Notes: a model not told the origin generated them from the letters alone. DNA of 14,317 bases from Methyloprofundus sp. (GCA_013138555.1 WTCN01000331.1:1-14317), one strand, 5' to 3'. Positions 7,579-13,936 are shown, counted from the first letter of the stretch. Translations and numbers: made by a program.

Positions 7579-8120
7579 ATGTTGCCTTTATGTCGCCAGA
7601 TTAAAATAACGACAATCAGGGTGGAAACATAAACCAAAGCTTGCATCCCCATTATAAAATATATATAAAGGGGGGCAAGCGATGCCGCAACCAGTGCCGA
7701 CAATGAAGAGATTTTAGATAATTTATAAACGCTAACCCAGGTTAAAAGTATCGCTAAGCCAACCATCCAGTTGGCGCCCAGTAGAACCCCAAAAGAGGTA
7801 GCCACACCTTTGCCACCGGCAAAGCCAAAAAAAACTGGATACAAATGCCCTAAAAAAGCCGCAAGCACAACGCCAGACAAAATTAAGGGTTCTACATTCA
7901 GGGTCTGAGCTACCAATACGGGTATTAAGCCTTTTAGCATGTCACCTAACAGAGTAATTGCGGCTGCTTTCTTGCCGCCGATACGCATCACATTTGTTGC
8001 GCCGGGGTTGCCAGAGCCTTCGCCACGCGGATCAGGCAAGCCCATTAATCGACAAACAATAATTGCACTGGAAATAGAGCCTAATAAGTACGCCGCTGGG
8101 ACTAATAACCATTCCGTCAT
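7548..8120 (-). CDS. plsY: Glycerol-3-phosphate acyltransferase PlsY
   Basis: Integral membrane enzyme that acylates glycerol-3-phosphate from acyl-phosphate, the first step of phospholipid synthesis. The 190 residues form about five hydrophobic segments. The three conserved cytoplasmic motifs are visible: SGNPGATN (36-43), GHLYPVFFGFAGGKGVATS (91-109) and RHKGNIQRL (176-184). The start at 8120 follows a GGAAGA Shine-Dalgarno (8129-8124). It is convergent with tsaD, overlapping its 3' end by 31 bp, and divergent from folB; this neighbourhood is common in gammaproteobacteria. The partner PlsX is not in the window. Confidence 0.97.
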   Translation of the reverse strand: MTEWLLVPAAYLLGSISSAIIVCRLMGLPDPRGEGSGNPGATNVMRIGGKKAAAITLLGDMLKGLIPVLVAQTLNVEPLILSGVVLAAFLGHLYPVFFGFAGGKGVATSFGVLLGANWMVGLAILLTWVSVYKLSKISSLSALVAASLAPLYIYFIMGMQALVYVSTLIVVILIWRHKGNIQRLLAGEES

Positions 8121-8224
8121 TTTTCTTCCTATTTTATAAAATTTGAGTTCACTACTTGTATGATAGGGATATTTCCCTGATACTTATACTATCTATAGTA
8201 ATTATAATAATAACCGGGAGCGTT

Positions 8225-8578
8225 ATGGACATTATTTTTTTAGGCGGTTTGAAAATTGACACAATTATTGGCATTTATGACTGGGAGAGAGAAACCAGAC
8301 AAACCGTCATCCTGGATATTGAAATGGCTCATGATATCAAAAAAGCGGCTGAAACGGATGATATAGAAGATACACTGGATTATAAGGCTGTTTCTCAAGC
8401 TGTTATCAGTTTTGTTGAAGAAAGTGAGTTTTTTCTTGTTGAAAAACTTGCTGAAGAAATTAACAGTATGATTCGTAAGCAATTTAATGTTCCCTGGGTA
8501 AAGCTGACACTGAATAAAAAAGGTGCCATCAGTGGTGCAAGTGATGTTGGCATTATTATTGAGCGCGGTGCAAAATAA
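8225..8578 (+). CDS. folB: Dihydroneopterin aldolase FolB
   Basis: Converts 7,8-dihydroneopterin to 6-hydroxymethyl-7,8-dihydropterin and glycolaldehyde in folate synthesis. From the chosen ATG at 8225 the product is 117 residues, the normal family size. The frame is open upstream to an ATG at 8156, but those 23 codons encode an unrelated hydrophobic stretch. The 8225 start has a GGGAG Shine-Dalgarno at 8216-8220 and gives the family-like MDIIFLGGLKIDTIIGIYDW. Catalytic-site residues E21, Y53 and K98 fall at the positions known from E. coli FolB. folK begins 3 nt after the stop, so the product of FolB passes directly to the enzyme encoded next. Confidence 0.96.
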   Translation: MDIIFLGGLKIDTIIGIYDWERETRQTVILDIEMAHDIKKAAETDDIEDTLDYKAVSQAVISFVEESEFFLVEKLAEEINSMIRKQFNVPWVKLTLNKKGAISGASDVGIIIERGAK

Positions 8579-8580
8579 CG

Positions 8581-9078
8581 ATGCCTCTTTGTTTTATCAG
8601 CATTGGTAGCAATATTGATCGGGAGCATAATATTAATTCCGCTCTCGACGCATTGCAGTGTGAATTTGGTGAACTTAAGCACTCCAGCATATACGAGTCA
8701 GACTCTGTTGGCTTCGCTGGCGATGCATTTTACAACCTGGTCAGTGCATTTTATTGCGATGAGGATGTTAGCGATATTGCCCGGCAATTAAAAAACATAG
8801 AAGCAAAACACGGTCGAGTGCGTGGCGAAGAAAAATTTTCTTCGCGCACATTGGATATAGACTTGCTGCTATATGGGCAGCAAATAATTAATAATGAAAT
8901 CCTGAGCATCCCGCATAAAGATATTTTAAATTACGCTTTTGTACTTGAGCCTCTGGTCGAAATCGCTGCTGACTATTTTCACCCGGTTAGTAAAGTGAAT
9001 TATGCTCAACTATGGTCAGACTTTGATAAAACTAATCTGCAACAACGAAAAGTTTCTCAGCCATTCAGGAATCTTTAA
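8581..9078 (+). CDS. folK: 6-hydroxymethyl-7,8-dihydropterin pyrophosphokinase FolK (HPPK)
   Basis: Transfers pyrophosphate from ATP to 6-hydroxymethyl-7,8-dihydropterin, giving the substrate of dihydropteroate synthase. The 165-residue protein shows the SIGSN opening (7-11), the FYNLV segment (50-54), HGRVRGE (77-83) and the signature SSRTLDIDLLLYG (87-99) with the magnesium-binding D92 and D94. It follows folB after only 2 nt and is probably translationally coupled to it. It ends 45 bp before the convergent stop of pqqE. I could not see a clear terminator in that gap. Confidence 0.97.
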   Translation: MPLCFISIGSNIDREHNINSALDALQCEFGELKHSSIYESDSVGFAGDAFYNLVSAFYCDEDVSDIARQLKNIEAKHGRVRGEEKFSSRTLDIDLLLYGQQIINNEILSIPHKDILNYAFVLEPLVEIAADYFHPVSKVNYAQLWSDFDKTNLQQRKVSQPFRNL

Positions 9079-9123
9079 GCTGCTTGCCTTAACTGTCACT
9101 GCACAAAGCATAAGTAGTGAGTT

Positions 9124-10248
9124 TTAGTAGGCTTTAGAGTTTTTACTATTGCGAAAAATAAGTGGTTGCTCATCAGCTGATAAAGCACTTTTCCTGGCCG
9201 AGTCTATCGCATCCTGAATCACTTTTCTGTCAGGTGATTTGCTACACACAGGGTCGGTTTTATACATGTCGCCGGTAAGGATATAAGCCTGGCAACGGCA
9301 ACCACCAAAATCTTTATCTTTTTCATCGCAGCTTTTGCAAGGTTCTTGCATCCACTCATTACCGCGGAAAAAGTTAAAGGCTTTAGAATCGTGCCAGATT
9401 TCGGAAATGCTATAATCATTGACGTTAGGGCAGTCCAGGCCGGGTAGTTCGCGAGCTGAATGACAGGGCAGGGCAACACCATCGGGTGCAATGGTTAAAA
9501 AAGTAGTCCCCCAGCCGTTCATACAGGCTTTAGGGCGGTCTTCATAAAAATCAGGCACGACATAATAGATTTTCATTTTGCCGGCGACTTTTTTCTTAAA
9601 AGCCTGTGCGATTTCTTCAGCTTGTTCAAACTGTTCCTGAGTGGGGAGTAGTAAATCACGGTTGGCATGTGCCCAGCCATAATACTGAGTATTGGCAAGC
9701 TCTAAATAATCAGCACCAAGTTCTTCTGCCATAGCAAGAATTTCCGGCATCTGATGAATGTTTTCACGATGAATAACCACGCATAACACCATAGGATAGC
9801 CATGTTTTTTTACTAAACGGGCGACTTCTTGCTTGTGCTCAAAAGATTCTGTTCCCGCCAGGTGGTCATTCAAATCCTGGGTGCTGGCCTGGATGCTGAC
9901 TTGAATATGATCCAGCCCAGCCTCTTTTAGCTGAATGATTTTTTCTTCTGTTAAGCCATAGCCTGAGGTAATCAGGTTCGAATAATAGCCTAATTCACGT
10001 GCATGCTTAACTAATTCAGCTAGATCTTGACGTGTTAAAGGCTCTCCTCCTGAAAAACCGAGTTGTACTGCTCCCATTTTACGCGCTTCGGAAAGTACCC
10101 GTTTCCAGTCTTCGGTGCTGATTTCGTCGCTGTGCTTTGCATAATCCAGAGGATTAGAACAATAAGGGCACTGTAAAGGACATTTATAGGTCAGTTCTGC
10201 GAGCAGCCAGCGAGGCGGGGTAATGTTAGTCTTGTTGGATCCAGCCAT
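9124..10248 (-). CDS. pqqE: PqqA peptide cyclase (radical SAM/SPASM) PqqE
   Basis: Radical SAM enzyme that forms the carbon-carbon bond between the Glu and Tyr side chains of the PqqA precursor, with PqqD as the peptide-presenting partner. The 374 residues carry the radical-SAM cluster cysteines C23, C27 and C30 (CPLQCPYC), GGEP at 67-70 for SAM binding, and a C-terminal SPASM region with cysteines at 242, 262, 273, 304, 307, 317, 319 and 335 for auxiliary Fe-S clusters. The start at 10248 lies inside the end of pqqD (23-bp overlap) and has GAGGTGG about 9 nt upstream, so the two are probably translated together. It is the last gene of the operon here, convergent with folK. No protease gene pqqF/pqqG follows. 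Confidence 0.97.
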   Translation of the reverse strand: MAGSNKTNITPPRWLLAELTYKCPLQCPYCSNPLDYAKHSDEISTEDWKRVLSEARKMGAVQLGFSGGEPLTRQDLAELVKHARELGYYSNLITSGYGLTEEKIIQLKEAGLDHIQVSIQASTQDLNDHLAGTESFEHKQEVARLVKKHGYPMVLCVVIHRENIHQMPEILAMAEELGADYLELANTQYYGWAHANRDLLLPTQEQFEQAEEIAQAFKKKVAGKMKIYYVVPDFYEDRPKACMNGWGTTFLTIAPDGVALPCHSARELPGLDCPNVNDYSISEIWHDSKAFNFFRGNEWMQEPCKSCDEKDKDFGGCRCQAYILTGDMYKTDPVCSKSPDRKVIQDAIDSARKSALSADEQPLIFRNSKNSKAY

Positions 10249-10498
10249 TTTTAAGTGCCACCTCTAGGAAACTGGTAATATCGTTTTTTAAACCCGTTGT
10301 TGCAAATTTTTCTTCCAGATCAACAACGATTTGATCAAGATTTCGTGTGCCATCACAAAGCTTTAGAATTTCTGCCGAACTTTGATTTAGTTCAACCATG
10401 CCTTCAGGATAAAGAATAACGTCTTTTTGTTGTGCCTCTTCCCATTGCAAACGGTGCATGGAGGAGAATTGTATTTTTTGATCTGGATTAATGCTCAT
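10226..10498 (-). CDS. pqqD: PQQ biosynthesis peptide chaperone PqqD
   Basis: Small RRE-fold protein that binds the PqqA peptide and delivers it to PqqE. The 90-residue length fits the family. Typical features are the N-terminal RLQWEEAQQKDVILYPEG region (16-33), SSAEILKLCDG and the C-terminal VALKNGWI. The ATG at 10498 is preceded by CACTAACCATAAACC, with no Shine-Dalgarno. An in-frame ATG at codon 14 is no better. Directly upstream lies the inverted-repeat element at 10512-10630, which separates this gene from pqqC by 132 bp. In many other operons the two are adjacent or even fused. The gene itself looks intact. Its stop overlaps the start of pqqE. Confidence 0.95.
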   Translation of the reverse strand: MSINPDQKIQFSSMHRLQWEEAQQKDVILYPEGMVELNQSSAEILKLCDGTRNLDQIVVDLEEKFATTGLKNDITSFLEVALKNGWIQQD

Positions 10499-10511
10499 GG
10501 TTTATGGTTAG

Positions 10512-10630
10512 TGTAGGCTGGGTTATATTTTTGAACGAAGTGAAAAAACGTAACCCGGCAATAGGCGGGATTATCGGTAAATGCTGGGTTACGTTATCTC
10601 GCTTTGCGAGACAAGCTAACCCAGCCTACA
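10512..10630. repeat. REP-like double-hairpin element between pqqC and pqqD
   Basis: A 119-bp element bounded by perfect 14-bp inverted repeats, TGTAGGCTGGGTTA (10512-10525) and its complement (10617-10630). Inside is a second inverted pair, CGTAACCCGGCA (10549-10560) and TGCTGGGTTACG (10582-10593), with one mismatch. All four arms contain the same GCTGGGTTA-type core in the order plus, minus, plus, minus, so each half can also fold as its own hairpin. A third small hairpin TCTCGC-TTT-GCGAGA lies at 10597-10611. The right end touches the stop codon of pqqC exactly. The structure resembles REP doublets (REPINs) or a small non-autonomous mobile element. No transposase is in the window and no clear target duplication is seen. 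Confidence 0.85.
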
Positions 10631-11362
10631 TTATTCGTTGTTTTCTATATTAAAATATGGAGGCATATCGTTAATATACGCCATATACATAGCATCGGCC
10701 ATCGACCACAAGACATTTAACTTGAATTGTAAAATTTCAATCATACGCTCTTGTTGTTCGCGTGTCTTGTAGTAATCAAGCGTAATTTCTAATCCATGCT
10801 CTACATCACGGCGTGCTTCAGTTAAGCGTTTACGGAAGTAAATATAGCCTTCCTGCTCTACCCATGGGTAAAGTTCCGGCCAATTGTCCAGGCGTTGCTG
10901 ATGAATTTTGGGGGCAAATAATTCTGTTAACGACGAGCTGGCCGCTTCATGCCAGTCTGAGTTGCGCGCAAAATTAACATAGGCATCGACGGCAAATTTG
11001 ACACCCGGAAGCACATGCTCTAAAGAAATGACTTCTTCGCGCGTCATACCAACAGCAATCCCGAGTTGTACCCAGGCTTCGATGCCACCTGGGTCACCTG
11101 GATGACCATCGTGATCAAGAATGCGCTGTGTCCAGATAGCACGGGTTTCACGGTCTGGACAATTAGCTAATATATTGGCATCTTTAATCGGAATCATAAT
11201 CTGATAATAAAACCGATTAGCGACCCAGCCTTGTAGTTGTTTCTGGGTGAGCTTACCTTCATTCATCAAGGTATGCATGGGATGATGGATATGATAAAAC
11301 CTTTCCATGCCACGTAATTGGGTCTCAAATTCTGCACGAGACCAAGGTGTTTGTTCTGTCAT
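10631..11362 (-). CDS. pqqC: Pyrroloquinoline-quinone synthase PqqC
   Basis: Cofactor-less oxidase that carries out the final ring closure and eight-electron oxidation to PQQ. The 243-residue protein has all the active-site residues known from the Klebsiella enzyme at the same numbering: H24, R50, Q54, H84, H154, R157, Y175 and R179. The stretch IQGW-like QGWVANRFYYQ (44-54) and LDHDGHPGDPGG (82-93) are family hallmarks. The start at 11362 comes 2 nt after the pqqB stop, pointing to coupled translation. Immediately after its own stop codon begins the 119-bp inverted-repeat element. The gene is not fused to pqqD. Confidence 0.98.
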   Translation of the reverse strand: MTEQTPWSRAEFETQLRGMERFYHIHHPMHTLMNEGKLTQKQLQGWVANRFYYQIMIPIKDANILANCPDRETRAIWTQRILDHDGHPGDPGGIEAWVQLGIAVGMTREEVISLEHVLPGVKFAVDAYVNFARNSDWHEAASSSLTELFAPKIHQQRLDNWPELYPWVEQEGYIYFRKRLTEARRDVEHGLEITLDYYKTREQQERMIEILQFKLNVLWSMADAMYMAYINDMPPYFNIENNE

Positions 11363-11364
11363 AT

Positions 11365-12273
11365 TTACAGCTCTATATTCATGTTGTCGAACGACACTTC
11401 TATGCCGTGTTGGTTTAGTATATCGCGCTCTTTTGATTCTTCATTTAGAATCGGGTTGGTATTATTGATGTGGATCAAAATTTTGCGCGGTTTTTCCATT
11501 GCATCTAAAATTTCGATCATGCCATCTTTGCCTGACTGCGGTATATGGCCGATTTTTCTTGCCAATAATGGGCGGCCAACAGAAGCAAGTTCATCATCGG
11601 TCCAGAATGTACCGTCAACCATGACGCAGTCAGCTTCAGCCATTGCTTTTTCTACGTGCGCTTCTATTTCGCCTAAACCTGGCGCGTAAAAGGTGGTTTT
11701 GCCGGTTGAAATCTGGCGAATGATCATGCCAATATTATCACCTTCGTGTGGGTCGTTGCGGTGTGGTGAATAAGGCGGTGCTTTGCTTTTAAGCGCTAAG
11801 GCAGTGAATTCAAGATCATTAATATTAGGGATGGTAAAAGAATCACCATTTAATGGGATAGGGTGATCAATGACACCACAAAAGTGTTCCAGAATATTAA
11901 AAATAGGGAATCCAGTGGTGAGGTCTTGCTTCACCATGTCCGTACAATAAATATTTAGCGGGTCACCCTCGCGTAAAATGAGTAGACCCGTCGCATGATC
12001 AATTTGAGAGTCAATAATGACAATGGCTTCTATGCCTGTGCCACGCACTTTATTTTTGGGGTGGATTTCCGGGAAGTTTTCTAATTGTGCGCGTACATCG
12101 GGAGAGGCATTAAATAATACCCAGTGTTCACCATCAGAGGAAATGGCAATAGATGACTGGTTACGCGTGCTGGCTTTAATGGAGCCTGACCTTACGGCTT
12201 TACAATTTGGGCAACTGCAGTTCCATTGAGGAAAACCACCACCTGCGCCTGAGCCGAGAACTCTTATTTTCAT
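11365..12273 (-). CDS. pqqB: PQQ biosynthesis protein PqqB (metallo-beta-lactamase fold)
   Basis: Metallo-hydrolase-fold protein of the PQQ pathway. Published work proposes that it hydroxylates the tyrosine-derived part of the cyclised dipeptide intermediate, though its role was long unclear. The 302 residues match the family in length. The N-terminal VLGSGAGGGFPQWNCSCPNC (5-24) contains the CxCxxC zinc site (C19, C21, C24). A DHATG motif follows, where classical members have HxHxDH. The start at 12273 is chosen because it gives the family-conserved MKIRVLGSGAGGGFPQWNC opening. It is separated from pqqA by 82 bp that include a terminator-like hairpin, and it overlaps functionally with pqqC, whose start is 2 nt after its stop. 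Confidence 0.97.
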   Translation of the reverse strand: MKIRVLGSGAGGGFPQWNCSCPNCKAVRSGSIKASTRNQSSIAISSDGEHWVLFNASPDVRAQLENFPEIHPKNKVRGTGIEAIVIIDSQIDHATGLLILREGDPLNIYCTDMVKQDLTTGFPIFNILEHFCGVIDHPIPLNGDSFTIPNINDLEFTALALKSKAPPYSPHRNDPHEGDNIGMIIRQISTGKTTFYAPGLGEIEAHVEKAMAEADCVMVDGTFWTDDELASVGRPLLARKIGHIPQSGKDGMIEILDAMEKPRKILIHINNTNPILNEESKERDILNQHGIEVSFDNMNIEL

Positions 12274-12309
12274 GATGCTATAGATTGCTTAAGTTTAAGA
12301 ATAGAAGGC

Positions 12310-12340
12310 AAAAAAAAAGGCTCTTGAAGAGCCTTTTTTT
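12310..12340 (-). terminator. Terminator-like hairpin between pqqA and pqqB (probable attenuator)
   Basis: A symmetric hairpin, AAAGGCTCT and AGAGCCTTT around a 3-nt loop, is flanked by A and T runs, so it could end transcription in either direction. On the pqq strand it lies 15 nt after the pqqA stop and 36 nt before the pqqB start. Partial termination here would give more pqqA message than pqqBCDE. That fits the need for a substrate peptide in excess of enzymes. Confidence 0.8.
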
Positions 12341-12355
12341 CTCTAAACCGAAAAA

Positions 12356-12430
12356 TTAACGGTTGTAGATGTACATAGTTACTTCAAAACCAAAACGTAG
12401 GTCTGTGTATGCTGGTGTTTCCCATTTCAT
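12356..12430 (-). CDS. pqqA: PQQ precursor peptide PqqA (24 residues)
   Basis: Ribosomally made peptide whose Glu and Tyr side chains are joined and excised to become PQQ. The 24-residue frame opens MKWETPAYTDLRFGF and carries the diagnostic E-V-T-M-Y core, with E16 and Y20 as the cross-linked residues, followed by IYNR. The ATG at 12430-12428 has a strong GGAGG Shine-Dalgarno about 7 nt upstream (around 12437-12441), stronger than those of the other genes here. It is the first gene of the operon, followed by the attenuator-like hairpin at 12310-12340 and then pqqB. Being so short it is easily missed by gene callers. Confidence 0.97.
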   Translation of the reverse strand: MKWETPAYTDLRFGFEVTMYIYNR

Positions 12431-12465
12431 AAAATATCCTCCGGAGTTATGTTTAATTTTTTTTT

Positions 12466-12495
12466 ATGCTAGCTTGATCAAGTAAGCTACATCAA
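12466..12495 (-). promoter_or_regulatory. Predicted pqqA promoter with an internal palindrome
   Basis: On the minus strand TTGATG (12495-12490) and TAGCAT (12471-12466) lie 18 bp apart, each a 4/6 match to sigma-70 boxes. The spacer contains a perfect 10-bp palindrome, CTTGATCAAG (12473-12482), flanked by further symmetric bases (AGCT on both sides with one side shifted). A protein bound there would cover the promoter. The promoter assignment is tentative; the palindrome is directly visible. Confidence 0.45.
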
Positions 12496-12499
12496 AGTA

Positions 12500-12758
12500 T
12501 ACGATGAACTGTTTTTTTGCGCAACTTAAATTAAGGCAGAGAGCATCGCGAAAGTGGGGAATGAGTATTATAAAGTTGGAATTATTGATCCCTCCTTAGT
12601 CGTTAATAGAGTGTTTTGTGGGGTGTAAATCGGGTAAGTGTGACTCAAGTGAGCTGAAGTTATGCTCTGCATCTTTTTTACAGGTGTTTTGTGAGCTATC
12701 TGAATAATTACATAAAGTTAGCTTGTGTTGCTACTAAGCTATATATTGTTATTTTCAC
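12500..12758. other. Noncoding intergenic stretch between the pqqA promoter and the small membrane protein gene
   Basis: The divergent pqqA and the small plus-strand gene have start codons 400 bp apart (gene-free span 12431-12830). Apart from the promoters described at either end I find no coding frame of credible length on either strand and no RNA gene. A loose inverted match, GCAGAGAGCAT (12536-12546) against ATGCTCTGC (12662-12670), is interrupted by 2 nt and may be chance. Confidence 0.6.
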
Positions 12759-12787
12759 TTGTGCGCAGATAGATACAGAGTTATATT
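12759..12787 (+). promoter_or_regulatory. Possible sigma-70 promoter of the small membrane protein gene
   Basis: TTGTGC (12759-12764) and TATATT (12782-12787, 5/6 to the -10 consensus) are 17 bp apart, placing the start of transcription near 12794 and leaving a leader of about 37 nt before the gene at 12831. The -35 match is weak (3/6). Confidence 0.4.
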
Positions 12788-12830
12788 AACCTTACCGATA
12801 ACAATAATAATAGTGTTGAGGAGAAGTGTT

Positions 12831-13040
12831 ATGGTTGGTGATATATTTGTACTTATTTTCGGTATGTGGATTGTTGCTGTATGTGCATTCGCACCGCTAG
12901 GCTACTTTATTTATATGTATACCATGAAAAGTGGCGAACCTTTTGGTGATACCGAGCCTCATGGTGACAGTGAATCAAAAGTACTGGATTTAGCTGAGCT
13001 GCTTATTCACAAAGTGAAAGGTTTGCTGGGTAAAAATTAA
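12831..13040 (+). CDS. Small single-pass membrane protein of unknown function (69 residues)
   Basis: I do not recognise this protein. The frame is open further upstream to 12759, but the ATG at 12831 is preferred because GAGGAG (12819-12824) sits 6 nt before it and the upstream codons read as promoter. The product has one long hydrophobic segment (about residues 4-30, rich in Val, Ile, Phe and Ala, with a Pro-Leu-Gly break near 22-24). A short acidic, Gly/Pro/His-containing linker (about 35-50) follows, then a C-terminal amphipathic helix ending in basic residues (VLDLAELLIHKVKGLLGKN). This suggests a membrane-anchored protein with a soluble tail. It stands alone, with 400 bp of noncoding DNA on one side and an inverted-repeat element on the other. 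Confidence 0.75.
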   Translation: MVGDIFVLIFGMWIVAVCAFAPLGYFIYMYTMKSGEPFGDTEPHGDSESKVLDLAELLIHKVKGLLGKN

Positions 13041-13050
13041 GTGATTTATT

Positions 13051-13146
13051 GTGGAATGGGTGGAGTCGTAACGACGTAAAAGGCTATGTGGCCTAGCCGT
13101 TAGCATTGTCTGGTAGGTAGCGTAAAAGAAACTCCACCCACCCCAC
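13051..13146. repeat. 96-bp inverted-repeat element between the small gene and moeB/thiF
   Basis: Terminal arms GTGGAATGGGTGGAGT (13051-13066) and ACTCCACCCACCCCAC (13131-13146) are inverted repeats matching at 14 of 16 positions. Inside are two small hairpins, GTCG-TAA-CGAC (13065-13075) and GGCTA...TAGCC (13082-13098). It lies between two convergent genes, so it may serve as a bidirectional terminator. Neither strand has a T run after the stem, so a small mobile element is as likely. Its right end touches the stop codon of the neighbouring minus-strand gene. Confidence 0.75.
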
Positions 13147-13890
13147 TTAACTATCCTTACAGCTTGGGCAGTGTATATTTTTGCGTAACTTCATTTCATT
13201 CCATTGCATGGATAGCCCATCCAGCAATAACAGTCTGCCAGCCAAAGTTTCCCCAATATTCATTATTATTTTCATCGCCTCCATTGCCTGAACACTGCCA
13301 ATAATGCCAGTAATCGGGGAAATAACCCCATTTGTCGCGCAATTCTGTAATTCTTCTCCACTTTCTGCATATAGGCAGTTGTAACAAGGGGTATTATTAC
13401 CCGCAGCAAAAACACTTACCTGGCCTTCAAAGCGAATGGCAGCGCCTGAAACCAAGGGTTTATTATGTTTTACACAGGCTTTATTAATTGCAAAGCGAGT
13501 GCTGAAATTATCCGAGCAATCTAGTACTACATCAACGGCAGAAACTGCTTTTTCTAATTGCTTTCCCTGTAAGCGTTGTTTAACTGCAGTGATATGCGTA
13601 TCTGGATTTATTTTATTTAGTGTTTGCCGGGTTGAAATGACTTTATCAGTCCCAATATCGTCTGTGTAATGAGTAATCTGTCTTTGTAGGTTGGATAAAT
13701 CGACCTGATCATCATCGTAGATAGTGATTGTGCCAACGCCTGCTGCCGTAAGGTAAAGCGATGCGGGCGAACCAAGGCCGCCGGCACCAATAATAAGTAC
13801 GTGTGCATTAAGTAACTTTTCTTGTCCTTCTATGTCTACCTGAGGGAGCATGATTTGGCGGCTATAGCGTAACAGTTGTTGGTCGTTCAT
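13147..13890 (-). CDS. moeB: MoeB/ThiF-family adenylyltransferase (E1-like)
   Basis: Activates the C-terminal glycine of a ubiquitin-like sulfur carrier (MoaD for molybdopterin, or ThiS for thiamine) by adenylation. From the chosen start the product is 247 residues, like E. coli MoeB, and resembles it throughout. It has the opening LLRYSRQIMLP, the nucleotide-binding GAGGLG (35-40), DLSNLQRQ, zinc ligands in CYNC (C169, C172) and CPSC (C241, C244), and a candidate catalytic cysteine at C184. The frame extends upstream to an ATG at 13932, adding 14 residues with no family match; neither start has a clear Shine-Dalgarno. MoeB and ThiF are hard to tell apart without their carrier genes, none of which is nearby. 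The symbol is the likelier of the two. Confidence 0.88.
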   Translation of the reverse strand: MNDQQLLRYSRQIMLPQVDIEGQEKLLNAHVLIIGAGGLGSPASLYLTAAGVGTITIYDDDQVDLSNLQRQITHYTDDIGTDKVISTRQTLNKINPDTHITAVKQRLQGKQLEKAVSAVDVVLDCSDNFSTRFAINKACVKHNKPLVSGAAIRFEGQVSVFAAGNNTPCYNCLYAESGEELQNCATNGVISPITGIIGSVQAMEAMKIIMNIGETLAGRLLLLDGLSMQWNEMKLRKNIHCPSCKDS

Positions 13891-13936
13891 AGTGTTGTGA
13901 TCATTGAATAAGTAGAGTGTTAATGATGCCATAGAC

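Noticed and set aside
8156..8224. Longer folB with a 23-residue hydrophobic N-terminal extension
   Set aside because: The extension has no counterpart in FolB proteins, while the internal ATG at 8225 has a good Shine-Dalgarno and gives the standard length.
12536..12670. Long-range inverted repeat GCAGAGAGCAT / ATGCTCTGC
   Set aside because: Arms are short, differ by a 2-nt insertion and are 115 bp apart in AT-rich noncoding DNA; most likely chance.
13051..13146. Integron attC-like recombination site
   Set aside because: The folded arms and a GTTAGC suggested it briefly, but the GTTRRRY/RYYYAAC core pair is not present and there is no integrase or cassette structure.
13891..13932. 14-residue N-terminal extension of the MoeB/ThiF protein
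   Set aside because: It lacks family similarity and a ribosome site, and would start next to the groES promoter. The start at 13890 gives the normal length, though without a strong Shine-Dalgarno either.
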